This document shows, piece after piece, positions 49,011-61,179 of a stretch of DNA of 64,000 nucleotides. The notes under the pieces were generated by a model. That model searched no databases, had not been told where the DNA came from, and worked only from the letters and a program-made list of their open reading frames with translations. Each line of letters begins with the position of its first letter. The stretch's first letter is position 1. Source of the DNA: Caprella mutica (taxonomy: Eukaryota; Arthropoda; Malacostraca; Amphipoda; Caprellidae); NCBI GenBank assembly GCA_947561585.1, contig CANNZV010000123.1, positions 496,001-560,000 of the forward strand. Direction: 5' to 3'. The position numbers and the translations under genes were made by a program.

Positions 49011-49179
49011 ACGAAATTAGATCTCGCAAAATCGACCGAAGACAATAATGACTATGGATGGATAACGCTTGTTATATAGTAGACGACCATGATAATTTTG
49101 TTCTATAAAATCTATCATGATTTGATCGTCTTAGTATGGAGCATGCGAAAAAAGTTTTTATCATGTAAATAAATTGTTG

Positions 49180-52100
49180 ATATCTTATCCTAATTTTCTT
49201 TTTACCTAAATAAAAATATATATGGTGTAATTTTAAAGGTGAAATTATTTATTTATTTTAAAGGTGAAATTAATTATTTCAAATTTAGCTATATTGATAT
49301 TTCCAAAAGTTGGCAATGACATTCACACTAATGAAATTGCGTCATGAGCCTTCGATTTGTGGGGCAAGTTGCTAGGAGAGTAAAAGCTGTATCGTGTATA
49401 TTGTATCATTTGCAAACACGACTAAAGTAGTGAAATGCTCTATGTGTTAAGCTTACGAAGTTGTAAGATTATTCTACAAATATCTATTAGTAATTAAATG
49501 GTATTTGGTCATGCATTGGAAAACATCAGAATGTGAAATTGTGAATACATAGAAAGAAAAATATGCAAGTATTATATACAGGAAATAGTTCATTGGTTAA
49601 AGAAGAAGTTAGAATTGGGTTAAAAGATTCAATTAAATTGGAGAATTTGGAAAAAGAGTTGGTAGGGTTAATAAAGTGGATTGTGAGGGTAAAAGAGGGT
49701 AAAGGAGTGTGAGGGAAACGGGTAAAGGAGTGAGGGTAAAGGGTAAAGGAGTGAGGTAAAATAACTCACAGAGAAAGTTTGTCCTGGTTAGACTTCAGAG
49801 GGACAGCATTCCTAATTATGACAGATTGGTCTTTGAATTTTGTGAGGTTGTGACTAGGTTAAACCTGAAGCCATTAACCCGTATACGGTTGCTCAACTTT
49901 AACTTTGCTGATGTGCCACATCTACAGATTTCTGTCCCAAAATAAGGACACCCTTCATGAACGGGTTCACATGCTCTAATTTGAGTATCGGCAATATGGG
50001 TCTAGCCTTCTTAACTATTGTGTAAATTTATAACATGGATAGTTTGAATGTTCATTGAAATAATTCATTTCATATATATTTCGAATAAATTATCTGTGTG
50101 ACGTCATGCATGAATCTGATCATAAGCGAATTTAGTTAATTATTAAATGAAGTTTCATTTACCTTCGTAGAGACTCAGGAACTCTTTGCTATCATGAAAT
50201 TTTAATTAATATCATATTTTCGAATAAGACGAACCCCATGGTAGAATGACGTTAGGCTACTTTGATGAGATAACAATTGATTAGTTACCGTAATGGAAGT
50301 AATACAAGGGAAAGAATTAAAGAAAAAGAAATTGAACAATTTTCAAATTAGATTATTGGATTTCCCCAGCCAAAAAGCTAAATTAAATAATCGACACGTC
50401 ATTGATGCAATATGCTGTAGTTGGCCTGGAATACCTTCTTTACGTGACTATTTAAAATGTCAAATGGCGTAACCTATTCAACAGCTGCTACTGTTCGAAT
50501 GATTATTTAAGAAAAGTAAATGATTATTTCAATATTTAATTCATGTATATAAATAAAAATAAATATAAAAATTGGAATAGAAATTTCAATAAATAAATAT
50601 CGGACTTGTTCAAGATTAGTTGATAAAAAGTTAAAATATATTTTTTTATATACAATAAAGTTGCATTAGAATACAAACCCGAACTGGATTTTTCAAGCTA
50701 GAATTACCATCGGTTGTAAGTTTACACCTGTTAGAAAATGAGATTCTATTCTTCATATTTCATTTAATTTTCTATGTACTACACATTTTCCAACCAATTC
50801 CTTTGACATTTCACTAAAATAATATCAATCAATAATGTTAAGACTCACCAATACGTTTAAATATCTTACATCTGTGAAATGAGCATGCATGTCTCCTGTA
50901 TCTGAAAAAGTACGAAATAATTGGATAAAATTATATAAGAGGAATACTTGCAATCTGTTTCTACAATATATGTTACAGGTGAATGACATGTGTGTCATTT
51001 GGTTACCATACGCGATGACTTTTGCTTTCGCTTATATATACGCTAGATTGCGAACATATTAGACTTGCAACACTGAATAATGTACTTCCCAGAAACCAAA
51101 GCATCTACAGTTACAATAATACCCATAGTACCAACACTGGTGATATAGTATGTATATAGGTACAATATTGTACCAATATTGACCATATTGTACCAATATT
51201 GACCATATTGTACCAATATTGACCATATTGTACCAATATTGACCATATTGTACCAATATTGACCATATTGTACCAATATTGACCATATTGTACCAATATT
51301 GACCATATTGTACTAATATTGACCATATTGTACCAATATTGACCATATTGTATCAATATTTACCATATTGTTTTAAAGTTGTCACGATACAATGTTATAA
51401 TACATATATTGTTTCCATAATATGGATGTACATTTTTAATTAAAATAGATAGCTAGAGCTAATATGAAATTAATTATATACTCGAAGTTGTGGATTTATG
51501 AAATACATTTTTAAATGTAAACTAACAAATTATCGTCATTTATAAATAATTTTGAATTCATTTATTGATACTAAACAGTGAATCACGAATTATTAATAGT
51601 GATTCCGTTTATCAGTCTAATATGTGGGTCAATTTTCAATCATTTTTTAAATCAGATATGTCTGTTAATTTGTAAATAACAGTATTAAAAGTTATAAATA
51701 AATAATTGGAAATTAAACAATATATAATAAATTCATATGAAAGAAATCAGGGGTAATTCTCCAGTTTCATAATCCATTAAATTATTCAAAAGAATTAACC
51801 AAAAGATCTTCAGGCAAAAGGATACAAAAAATTATTGGGTATATAATATCCTCCCAGTGTGATTCAGTGCTCCTACTTACTTCAATTCTTAAGATTATAG
51901 ATTGCATTCCGTAACATGGTAATGATTGCAATTATAGATCGTATAAGATTATAGATGTATTACAACTACGGACAGACAATTTTCTGTATCAATATAATAT
52001 AATAGAGATCAGAAATCTAAATATGAAAATTGTTGTTCAGCATATTTTGAATGTTCTTTTTTTCAAGTGTAGATTACACGAAATAATATTTTCTATACTT

Positions 52101-52600
52101 ATACATTTTATGTCATTCTTCTAAGAAATGAATTTGATGTTAAGATAATTGGACAGCTGTTACTAGGTTGCTAATTCGTACATTATGGTATTATATGTAC
52201 ATAAAGTATTAGCGATACTTAATATATTTTATATATAGATAATTTATATATAAGTATGATTTGTCTCATGAGAATAAGTTTAAATATAAGTGGATGATAG
52301 TTTGTAAAATTGTGTCATCCCATACAAAATTTTATAATGAAAAATGAATTTATATTACATACAATTTATTCGAAAAGTATTGTAATTTATTTTACAGGGC
52401 TTACAATAGCAAAACTCGTTATAAAACAATTATGATCTTGACAAAAAATCTAAGAAGTCAAGTAATAATTGAAAGATAGGTATTTTCTTAATATATCATC
52501 ATTTATAATTGTGTTTTTTTTGTAAGCATCAATGCTAATATTAGATATAATTTACCTGTATCGTCACGATGCTTCCCTCATCTTCAGCTATGGGAAAGAC
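49180..52600. other. AT-rich spacer between CBM14 genes 3 and 4
   Basis: No gene was seen. A small GGGTAAAGGAGTGAG-type array lies at 49,685-49,760. A strong 20-bp array lies at 51,162-51,370 (listed separately). The remainder is featureless AT-rich sequence. Confidence 0.6.
51162..51370. repeat. 20-bp tandem array TATTGTACCAATATTGACCA
   Basis: About ten near-perfect copies are present. The minus strand is open in three frames through it, but that is an effect of the repeat and not a gene. Diffuse relatives occur at 39,405-39,480. Confidence 0.95.
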
Positions 52601-52667
52601 TAAAGTAATGACAGCTAGACATCCTTCCTATTATCCATCGGAGCTATTCACGGTCGTTTGCTGAGGG

Positions 52668-52728
52668 TATAAATGGAGACACGTTGAGGAATGAAACATC
52701 AGTTTGCATCAAACGAACAACCAAACAG
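52668..52728 (+). promoter_or_regulatory. TATA box and 5' non-coding exon of CBM14 gene 4
   Basis: TATAAAT at 52,668-52,674. CATCAGTTTGCATCAAACGA lies at 52,698. The exon ends at AAACAG|GTAATG (52,728). About 75 upstream bases (CTTCCTATTATCCATCGGA) are shared with gene 5. Confidence 0.87.
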
Positions 52729-53280
52729 GTAATGCTAAAACTTAGTACAGTGTATTGTGTTTCAAATGAGTGGATAATTTATTAGTTCATTGAATAGATT
52801 CATACTCAACGGGATTTCCATTTTATCAAGAAGTAGTTTAAGCCCCATTCAACGTTGAAGATATTATAGGGTTCCGCCAATTATTAGAAACCTGAAGTAC
52901 CTTCAAGGTTGAGCTCAAATAACCTCTTGATAAATAACTATTAATTATTAGTGAATTGAAAATCGAAGTCGGTGAGAGATGAAATTCTTTAATTTGATGA
53001 CTCATATATTGTAGTTCATCTAGTGATACCGAAAAAAATAATTACAAACAGTGTAATTCTTGTAAATAAGAGTGAACACTGTTTCAAAATAGTTGATTTA
53101 GCGATACTGAATAATTGGCATTGTGAAACTCATGATCTTAAAAATAATATGCTGTTACCCTTCTCATTCTAGATGTATTTATTCGCGATATGTCAAACGT
53201 AATTGGGAACTATTCACAATCTTGTGCAATCATTTTATGAAAAATATGATCTTAATATTCTCATTTTCATTGCAGACATA

Positions 53281-53763
53281 ATGGCTCGCCTCGTATTCGC
53301 CCTCTTGGCCCTCTGCGCCGCCACTGCCTACGCCAGATTGGCCTACCAACTTCCCGCTGAAGCCGAAACCATTCTCCGTGAGAGATCTTACTCACAGAAC
53401 TTCGACTGCTCTGGACGTCAATACGGGTAATTTTATAAGTTTCTTTACTTCTTCGTAATTCTGATAATATAAATTATATATCGTTCTATTTATTTTAAAG
53501 TAACGATATCTTTCTTTTCAATAATCAGATTCTACGCTGATGTTGACAACAACTGCGAAATCTTCCACGTGTGCCTCCCAGTTGAGGATGATGTCGGAGA
53601 GATCATCGAATACGCCCAATTCTCATTCGTGTGCGGTAACCAGACCGTCTTCGACCAGGCTACTCTGTCCTGCAACTACGAAGCCGATTCTCTACCTTGC
53701 CAAGATGCTCCTGGTCTTTACGACACAATCAATGCTGAATTCGGAAGAGTCACCGATTACTAA
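53281..53763 (+). CDS. Secreted single-domain chitin-binding (CBM14) protein, gene 4
   Basis: Coding exons 53281-53426 and 53529-53763 encode 126 residues. The signal peptide is identical to gene 1. The mature N-terminus differs (AYQLPAEAETILRERSYSQN) and the C-terminus is YDTINAEFGRVTDY. The six CBM14 cysteines are conserved. It is nearly identical to gene 5 throughout, including flanks and intron 2, and so comes from the recent duplication. Intron 1 is about 547 bases. The acceptor TTGCAG at 53,270-53,275 and ATGGCTCGC set the start. AATAAA signals occur at about 53,821 and 53,908. Confidence 0.94.
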
Positions 53764-54226
53764 ACAATTCAATTATCCGATTTACCCAAACTAGAATTAC
53801 TCAATCCCTGTTTAAATTTTGAATAAAGAATCATTGGTTATACTTATGAACTGATATAAAAATATGTATTTATGTATCAATAATGCCTATTTTTTGTTAT
53901 ATTTGTAAATAAATTGCATATTTTTGAGATATATTCGTTTTTTTCAAGTTTTCTTACCTAATGTTATAGTATTCAATTAAATCTTGGTAATCTTAAAACC
54001 CAAAATTTAATGTGAATAATAATTTAATGTGAAAATACCTATCATATAAACATGCTTCAGTTTAACAAATAAAATGTCATGCAGATATCATCATCAATGG
54101 AATCACATTCAATGTGATTATTCTGCTAAGGAACTTACTTATAGGTACTTAATTACTTACATATTTAACAAATTTTCATTTCACTATATACTTTTGCAAT
54201 ATATTTTTATAGCGTCAGAGTATTTC

Positions 54227-55385
54227 GGACCGGTGAAAATTGATCGAAATGAAAATTGGTCGAATGGAAAATTGATCGCACAACAATTGATCGAATGGAG
54301 AATTGACCGAAACAAAATTGATCGAAAATGATATTGGATCATGTATTGGAAAAGGATATTGGACCATGGATTACCAGAGAAACTTACTTGCAATATATTA
54401 CAGCTAGTAGATCTTGTTACCATGATTTATATATAATAATAATTATTTTGATAATAACAATATATAATAACAATTTATGTATAACATTTCTTCAATCAAC
54501 TGTTTTTCTATAACAATGAATTATATGCTTTGAAATATATTATAATTTGAAGAACTTTTAAGTTTTTTTAGTTCTTGAATTTAGATAGTTCAAGATAACT
54601 TGTGAAATGAAAGTTAAATAACTAATTAATTTAGTATGGGTATAACGTCTGTTTCGGAACCAAAAGCCATATCACTGACGGCATAAGGAAATTAAATACA
54701 AGAGATAGGAAGAAGCAGTCAGAAAGGAAAGTGGATTCCTGAACAAAGTCATTCAACACCGTCGATGACAATGCTCATGGATGTAGAAAAGCTACTATGT
54801 GAGTGCAGTCACTTACCAAGGAATGTAACAAAAATGGACACTAAGCACCGGTTGCTGCACTCACAGATGGAAGAAAAATGAAGCTGATCTATTAGATCAA
54901 TTTTCCTTTCGATCAATTGTTGTGCGATCAATTTTCCTTTCGATCAATTTTCAAATCGACCAATTTTCCTTTCGACCAGTTTTCCTTTCGACCAATTTTC
55001 CTTTCGACCAGTTTTCCTTTCGACCAATTTTCCTTTCGACCAATTTTCCATTCGACCAATTTTCCATTCGATCAATTGCTTTCGATAAATTTTCAAATCG
55101 ACCAATTTTCCTTTCGACCAGTTTTCCTTTCGACCAATTTTCCTTTCGACCAGTTTTCCTTTCGACCAATTTTCCTTTCGACCAATTTTCCTCTCGATCA
55201 ATTTTCCTTTCGACCAATTTTCCTTTCGATCAATTTTCCATTCGACCAATTTTCCATTCGATCAATTTTCCATTCGACCAATTTTCCTTTCGATCAATTT
55301 TCCATTCGACCAATTTTCCATTCGATCAATTGCTTTCGATCAATTTTTCGGTCAATTGCTTCCGATCAATTTTCCTAGACCCCTC
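54227..55385. mobile_element. Element bounded by inverted ACCAATTTTCCTTTCG arrays
   Basis: The left array 54,231-54,333 faces the right array 54,896-55,375, which has about 30 units of 16 bp (GACCAATTTTCCTTTC and GATCAATTTTCC variants). An irregular unit GATCAATTGTTGTGCGATCA occupies the same place, about two units from the inner edge, in both arrays, so they are true inverted copies. The outer ends are GGACCGGTGAAAATTGATC and, on the minus strand, GGGTCTAGGAAAATTGATC. Unit E at about 59,500-59,540 (GTCAGAGAATTTCATACAGC) looks like the empty site. The inner core (54,650-54,860) resembles 60,660-60,780. Frames through the array are artefacts. Confidence 0.8.
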
Positions 55386-56681
55386 GTATCTAATGTATGA
55401 GAGCAGTTTGAAATAAATCTTTGAAATCTTTGAAAATCTTTTGAATTTCATGCTTCTCATTGTTTTTTAATATAAATGGAAATGCATATTTCTCCACAAT
55501 TAGTTGTGTGCCCTATATTTGTTGGTGAGTCATCAAACCAAATTTCAGGTAATTTGGTCGAATATTTTTTATTTATAAATGAACTTAACCCTTGGTCTTT
55601 AACCCAACCGCTCCCAAATATAACTGAATGGTTCATAGATGTTTAACAATCGTTCAAACAAATTTCCGACAATTTTGTATAGTCTTTATAAGTTATTCGA
55701 GTAACATGATGACAAATAATTAAATTAATCAATGCTGCTCAAAATATAACCTTCCACAATCTGTGAAGGTAACAATTAATATATCAAAAAAATAGTGCTG
55801 ATGACGGGGATTGTTATTTTTGAAGCTTGGAAGTTAAGATAACATACAGGTTGACCAAATATAGGTTGATATAGGTTGACCAAAGCTCCAATTAGATGGG
55901 AAATAAATACATATTTCTAATTGAATATGCTTTATATAATAGTATATATTAGACACATATAGTGCTTTTCAAATGAGAGACAAATTATGTTGTACAAATA
56001 ATTATTCATTGTCAGTATTCTCTTTATGGCCATATATACATATTGATAGCTCTATGTTCATATTGTTATAATGACTATTTTAGTGGTGCCTTACATGTTC
56101 AACCCTCTCACACCAGACGGCATACCTATGTTCCAGTTTTATTCCGATTATCCAATATACTCCGGGGTGAAAGGATTTAATACATTTGTTTATAAAACGT
56201 AAATTAGTATTCTAACCATCATGATAGGAAGATTTAAATATTATATGTTTTCATGAATAAATTTAGTTTTTCATAGAGAATTATATTATTTCATGACATT
56301 GCTTGGAATATTCAACAGCAATAAAATATTCGTAAATTTAAGGTTCATCATTATGGGATCATATTTAACCCTCAAAAATTTGGTTACTAAATAACCTATG
56401 TATATAGCCGCTAACGCAGTAGAATCAGCTCTCAATTAAGCTCTTACAAAAATTTTACGAATTGACTTTTCAATATTTTTCTTTGTAAAAACATTCACTC
56501 AATATTTACACATTCATTGATAAACACCAAACAATAGTTTTCCATTGAAAATAAAAGTAATAAGTAAAGATACGCAACATATATTTCTTAGGTAATATTG
56601 TATGGTCGATGCTTGCCACTCAGAACAGAAAGACATCCTTCCTATTATCCATCGGAACCTTTCACGGTCATTTGCTGAGGG

Positions 56682-56742
56682 TATAAATGGAGACACGTTG
56701 AGGAATGAAACATCAGTTTGCATCAAACGAACAACTAAACAG
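56682..56742 (+). promoter_or_regulatory. TATA box and 5' non-coding exon of CBM14 gene 5
   Basis: TATAAAT at 56,682-56,688. CATCAGTTTGCATCAAACGA lies at 56,711. The exon ends at AAACAG|GTAATG (56,742). It is almost identical to the gene 4 promoter. Confidence 0.87.
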
Positions 56743-57074
56743 GTAATGCTAAAACTTAGTACAGTGTATTGTGTTTCAAATGAGTGGATAAGTTATTAGT
56801 TCATTGAAAAGATTCATCCTGAACAAGATTTCCATTTTATCAAGAGGTAGGTTAAAGCCCAATTCAACGTTGAAGATATTATAGGGTTCATCCAATTATT
56901 AGAAACCTGAAGTACCTTCAACGTTGACTTTAAATAACCTCTTAATAAAAAAGTAATTTCTAGATATATTTGTTCACAACAATATGTCTAACCTAATTGG
57001 GAACTATTCATAATCTTTTGCAATCAATATATTCAAAATATGATCTTAATATTCTCATTTTCATTGCAGACATA

Positions 57075-57557
57075 ATGGCTCGCCTCGTATTCGCCCTCTT
57101 GGCCTTCTGCGCCGCCACTGCCTACGCCAGATTGGCCTACCAACTTCCCGCTGAAGCCGAAACCATTCTCCGTGAGAGATCTTACTCACAGAATTTCGAC
57201 TGCTCTGGACGTCAATACGGGTAATTTTATATGTTACTTTACTTCTTCGTAATTCTGATAATATAAATTATATATCGTTCTATTTATTTTAAAGTAACGA
57301 TATCTTTCTTTTACATAAACAGATTCTACGCTGATGTTGACAACAACTGCGAAATCTTCCACGTGTGCCTCCCAGTTGAGGATGATGTCGGAGAGATCAT
57401 CGAATACGCCCAATTCTCTTTCGTGTGCGGTAACCAGACCGTCTTCGACCAGGCTACTCTGTCCTGCAACTACGAAGCCGATTCTCTACCTTGCCAAGAT
57501 GCTCCTGGTCTTTACGATACAATCAACGCTGAATTCGGAAGAGTCACCGATTACTAA
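57075..57557 (+). CDS. Secreted single-domain chitin-binding (CBM14) protein, gene 5
   Basis: Coding exons 57075-57220 and 57323-57557 encode 126 residues. The protein matches gene 4 except for a Leu-to-Phe change in the signal peptide (ALLAFCAATAYA). The CBM14 six-cysteine pattern is intact. Intron 2 is 102 bases and nearly identical to gene 4's. The acceptor TTGCAG at 57,064-57,069 precedes ACATA-ATG. AATAAA lies near 57,707. Expected to be functional and co-expressed with gene 4, given the matching promoters. Confidence 0.94.
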
Positions 57558-57853
57558 ACAATTCAATTATCCGATTTACCCAAAATAGAATTACTCAATC
57601 CCTGTTTAAATTTTGAATGAAGAATCATTGGTTATACATATGAACTGATATAAAAATATGTATTTATGTATCAATAATGCCTATTTTTTGTTATATTTGT
57701 AAATAAAATTGCACATTTTTGACATATTCTAGTTTTTTTCGAGTTTTCCAACCTGATGCTATAATATTTAATTGAATCTTGTTCTAACCCAAAAAATTGA
57801 TGTGAATAATAATTTAATGTGAAAATACCTACATCAGTTAAATATAAATTGTC

Positions 57854-59367
57854 GGTTCTAGGAAAATTCCACTAAGGAAAAATCCACTGCAGAAGATTCC
57901 ACTGGGAAAATTCCACTGAGGAAAATTCCACTAAGGAATATTTCACTGAGAAAAATTCCACTGCGGAAAGTTAGACTGGGAAAATTCCACTGAATATAAA
58001 TAAATTTATTAATTGTTCTGGTTATTTGGAAAACAATTCCTAATGTATATTTTCTTTGTGCATTGCTAAACTTCTTCTACTTGAGATGAAGATAATTCTA
58101 CTTACAAAGAAGTATTAAGGAAATTTTCTTTAGCCTCTTGTTCCGCAAATCTGAGTTCAGTTCGAGTTTTAATTAGGGGCAAATAAAATATTTGTTATAC
58201 GAGACGATATTTTGTAACAAAAAGACAATGAGCACAAAGGATACAATCAGTTTATATATTAATGATGTGTGCAAATTCTACATTTTAAACATGTTAAATA
58301 TAGTAACAACAATAAAACAACCTTAAATAATAACTTATTAATGTAAGGTATGCGCTATATAGTATATATTGTAGAAATATCAATCAAGCTCAGTCTTGAT
58401 ATCAATTTCCGTCATAAAATCCACACACTGATCGTTTCATGCATAAGTCAATTGCCTCGTATATATATATTGGTCTTTATAGATAAAAAAAATTGATTAG
58501 AAAACATACTGAAGATCCTCACAGATCTGAGACTATCCGGACTAGTAAACCTGTTGCATCTTAGACTTGGTTACAATCAGATATTTACTATTGACAGCGA
58601 TGCTCTGAGAAATTCAACGATACTTATGGATATTCATCTGAATGTGAACTACATAAAGGATGTGCCTTTAGTTCTACGAAAACTTTATTGGTCTTTATTT
58701 CAATCATTAGAAAAATTAAATATTAGTTCGAATTAAAGTATATGAAAATTATATTTTCAATGTGAGCTATGTATGTGCTATATCTTTTAGGAATGTTAAT
58801 CGTTTTCGTCTGGATATCGAATCTGAATGCAAAAATATTAATTTCAAACCTGTTAATTAAACTTTAAAAATATTATTTTATTTGAACACATAAATAAAAT
58901 AATGTAAGCTTAGAAGTAGGACAAAAATGCTTCACACAAATATAGTTCAAATTTGCATAGCCTTATTGGTTTCAGACACTATTCTACACTCTACTAGTAA
59001 AACATTAAGCAGAGATAAATAATTATTTTAATGAAGTAAACGTTTCCTAGCTATCAACTTACTGGAACAGTATCACCTGCTCAGCTAAAATAATTTATCA
59101 AGATATATTATGTACAGCCATTTGGACGGAACAGTATTGTTTCAGAAAACAATGAATACTACATATTATTTTTCCTGAGAAATCTTAGGAAAAAATTCCT
59201 GGTTGATTTTCAAATATTGAATTTTGTTTAGTGGAATTTTACTCAGTGGAATTTTCCGAGTGGAATCTTCCTCAGTGGAATATTCTTCAGTGGAACTTTC
59301 CGCAGTAAAATTTTCCCAGTGGAACTTTCCGCAGTGGAATTTTCCTCAGTGGAATCTTCCGCTCACC
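57854..59367. mobile_element. Element bounded by inverted GGAAAATTCCACTGA arrays, with 8-bp target duplication
   Basis: The left array (57,860-57,992) repeats GGAAAATTCCACTGAG-type units of about 15 bp. The right array (59,228-59,360) is the reverse complement type (CAGTGGAATTTTCC). The ends are GGTTCTAGGAAAATTCCACT and, on the minus strand, GGTGAGCGGAAGATTCCACT. AAATTGTC flanks both ends (57,846-57,853 and 59,368-59,375). Unit D has the uninterrupted site AAAATGTCATGCAGATATCA at 54,071. The 1,514-bp element carries a leucine-rich-repeat gene fragment. Confidence 0.88.
58509..58736 (+). pseudogene. Leucine-rich-repeat gene fragment inside the array-bounded element
   Basis: One open frame of about 75 codons reads LKILTDLRLSGLVNLLHLRL, then GYNQIFTIDSDALRNST, then SLEKLNISSN and TAA. 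LxxLxLxxNxI/LxxN spacing recurs every 22-26 residues, as in extracellular LRR proteins. It has no start, partner exon or continuation, so it looks like a captured exon of a host LRR gene rather than a gene in place. The frame being intact suggests recent capture. Confidence 0.65.
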
Positions 59368-60279
59368 AAATTGTCATGCAGATATCATTAATGGAATCAA
59401 ATTCAATATAATATTCTGCTCTCATTATTTTGTTAAGATACTTATATACTTACATATATAACAAAACTCAGTTCACTTAATAGTTATAAACATTATTAGC
59501 GTCAGAGAATTTCATACAGCTACTATGAGGGCAATTTTCCTCAAAATATCCTATAATTTAATGATGTTATGCTGCACTATAATCTGATACAATTTAGAAG
59601 AGGATGTATACTGTATAGTAAATACCTTTAACCCTATATAAGTTTTATACCCTATAATATTGTGCAAGATTGTCACAGTTGAAGATTGAAGACTTATTTT
59701 TGATAACTAATTTGATTAAATGGTTCTTTAAACTTTTATCAAATTTTTACTTCTTAGATTTCACTCAATTAAGTACTAAATTCATTTGTTTAAATTCTTT
59801 CAATTTTAGGGAATTATTAGAGAAATTGAAAATATAATGTTTTAATATAAAAATTCCAATTCAATGACAGATGGATATAACGTGTTCAACTATTAATAAT
59901 TTGATAGGTCAGATTGACATATAGGCTGAGTGACAATATCTAGAGATTAAAAAGGGTTGTCAGCTTCAAACAGGGGTATAGAAGTGTTCTAAACAATAGC
60001 CAACAGTCATGCAAGGATGAAGAAAAACTTCTGATGAACTTAGGATGAACAGAAAAGTACGAAGCGGAATATCAAACCATGTTAAATCCCACTAACACAT
60101 TTCCTGCGACAGCTTTAACTGTCATAACTTCAGATTTCTCTACTCAATAGCCTTTTCTCCTAATTGATCCAGCACCCAGAAGCCAAACTATGCCCAATGC
60201 CCAAACATGCATCTTGGGAAAAATATAAGCTTTACTACGAGTTGCAAATTAATTTATTTTGACACATCTTTTTCTTCAA

Positions 60280-61170
60280 CCCTGGTAAACTCCACCCTAG
60301 GTATATTTCACCCCAGTAAATTCCACCTAAGTGAACAATTAATTTACTTCAGTGGGGGTTTAACGTATATTTCAGAGCCAAAGACCATCAGTCAGAAAGG
60401 AAATTGGCTCTTCGATGAAAATCCCCTACCATCTGTCGTTGGAAAAGCACTTGTATGCAGGATAGCTACTCAGTTAATTAAGCCATTTACCAAGGATGGT
60501 GACTATACAAAAGACACAAGCACTAGTTATAGCTGGTTGATGGACTCATGGATGAAAGAGGAAAATGAAGAGGTGATTGTAAATGAAGTCGGTGAGGGAC
60601 CCTAACCAAAACGAAAATGTAACACCTCGTAGTTGAAGAGCATATCATTATTATAATAAGAGCTTCAACCTCTGTTTCGGAATAAAAGGGAATTAAATGC
60701 AAGTGACTAGAAGGATCTGTCAGAAAGGTAATAGTTTCCTTGATACAATTGTCACCTATCAGTGACAAATGAAGCCTACGAGCTTACCTAACACAAAATC
60801 TAAGACCTCATAATTGAAGAGCATAAACCTAGCGCTTTCCTCTAAAACTGCAAGTAGATAAAAAAGATAAACGTGGAAAAAGAAATAACGTAATCCCAAC
60901 ACACAACCTTTTTTCTGCTGTTCTATCACATTTCTAGTGAAAAATAAACAGCTTGTGATTGGCCAGCAAAAGGTTAAATTTGATATATAAAGAAAATGGA
61001 AGTTACCTAGTATCATACAAAATATTAAAAATAATTAATATTAATGACTGTACAAACCTAACCCGTAAAATGAGGTGGAATTACCGTGAGGAATATACCT
61101 AGGGTGGAATATACTGGGTTGGAATATACCGGGGTGTAACTTACCGGAGTGGAATATTCCGGTCATCGCA
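60280..61170. mobile_element. Element bounded by inverted GGTGGAATATACCGG arrays
   Basis: The left array (60,283-60,335) has GGTAAACTCCACCCTAGG, TATTTCACCCCAGTAAATT and related units. The right array (61,068-61,168) has the reverse complement (AGGGTGGAATATACTGGG, ACCGGGGTGTAACTTACC). The core includes CTGTTTCGGAATAAAAGGG and CTGTCAGAAAGG, which resemble 54,650-54,740 inside the 54.23 kb element. A block around GTTGAAGAGCATA is repeated inside (60,620 and 60,812). Confidence 0.7.
60376..60605 (+). other. Open frame of about 75 codons in the core of the 60.28 kb element
   Basis: The frame reads SEPKTISQKGNWLFDENPLP, continues through VGKALVCRIATQLIKPF and ends EEVIVNEVGEGP. It runs on from a longer frame that starts at 60,207 through the array. 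Composition is protein-like, but no family is recognised. It could be a captured exon or the remnant of the element's own gene. Confidence 0.3.
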
Positions 61171-61179
61171 TAGACCAAT

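Larger units (their letters stand above)
52600..56610 (+). repeat. Segmental duplication unit D (contains CBM14 gene 4)
   Basis: It matches unit E (56,620 to at least 62,130) over the promoter, UTR, coding and 3' regions. It also matches the downstream block 55,795-56,390 (AAGATAACATACAGGTTGAC, ATTTTAGTGGTGCCTTA) against 61,555-62,115. Insertions differ between the two units (the 54.23 kb element here; the 57.85 and 60.28 kb elements in unit E). Confidence 0.8.

Noticed and set aside
51043..51356. Three minus-strand frames of 81-95 codons
   Set aside because: They are all translations of the 20-bp array (NIGTIWSILVQYGQYW repeats).
54917..55416. Overlapping frames of 153-164 codons (plus) and about 88-101 codons (minus)
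   Set aside because: They are read-through of the 16-bp tandem array in several frames on both strands, with purely repetitive peptides.
38342..57557. Venom or toxin genes (such CBM14 proteins are often labelled centipede-toxin-like)
   Set aside because: Six-cysteine CBM14 spacing and the signal peptide indicate a chitin-binding secreted protein. No toxin-specific feature was seen.
38586..57588. Second plus-strand frame (MLTTTAKSSTCASQL...) over every CBM14 second coding exon
   Set aside because: It is an out-of-frame shadow of exon 3. Splice phase and the cysteine pattern support the other frame.
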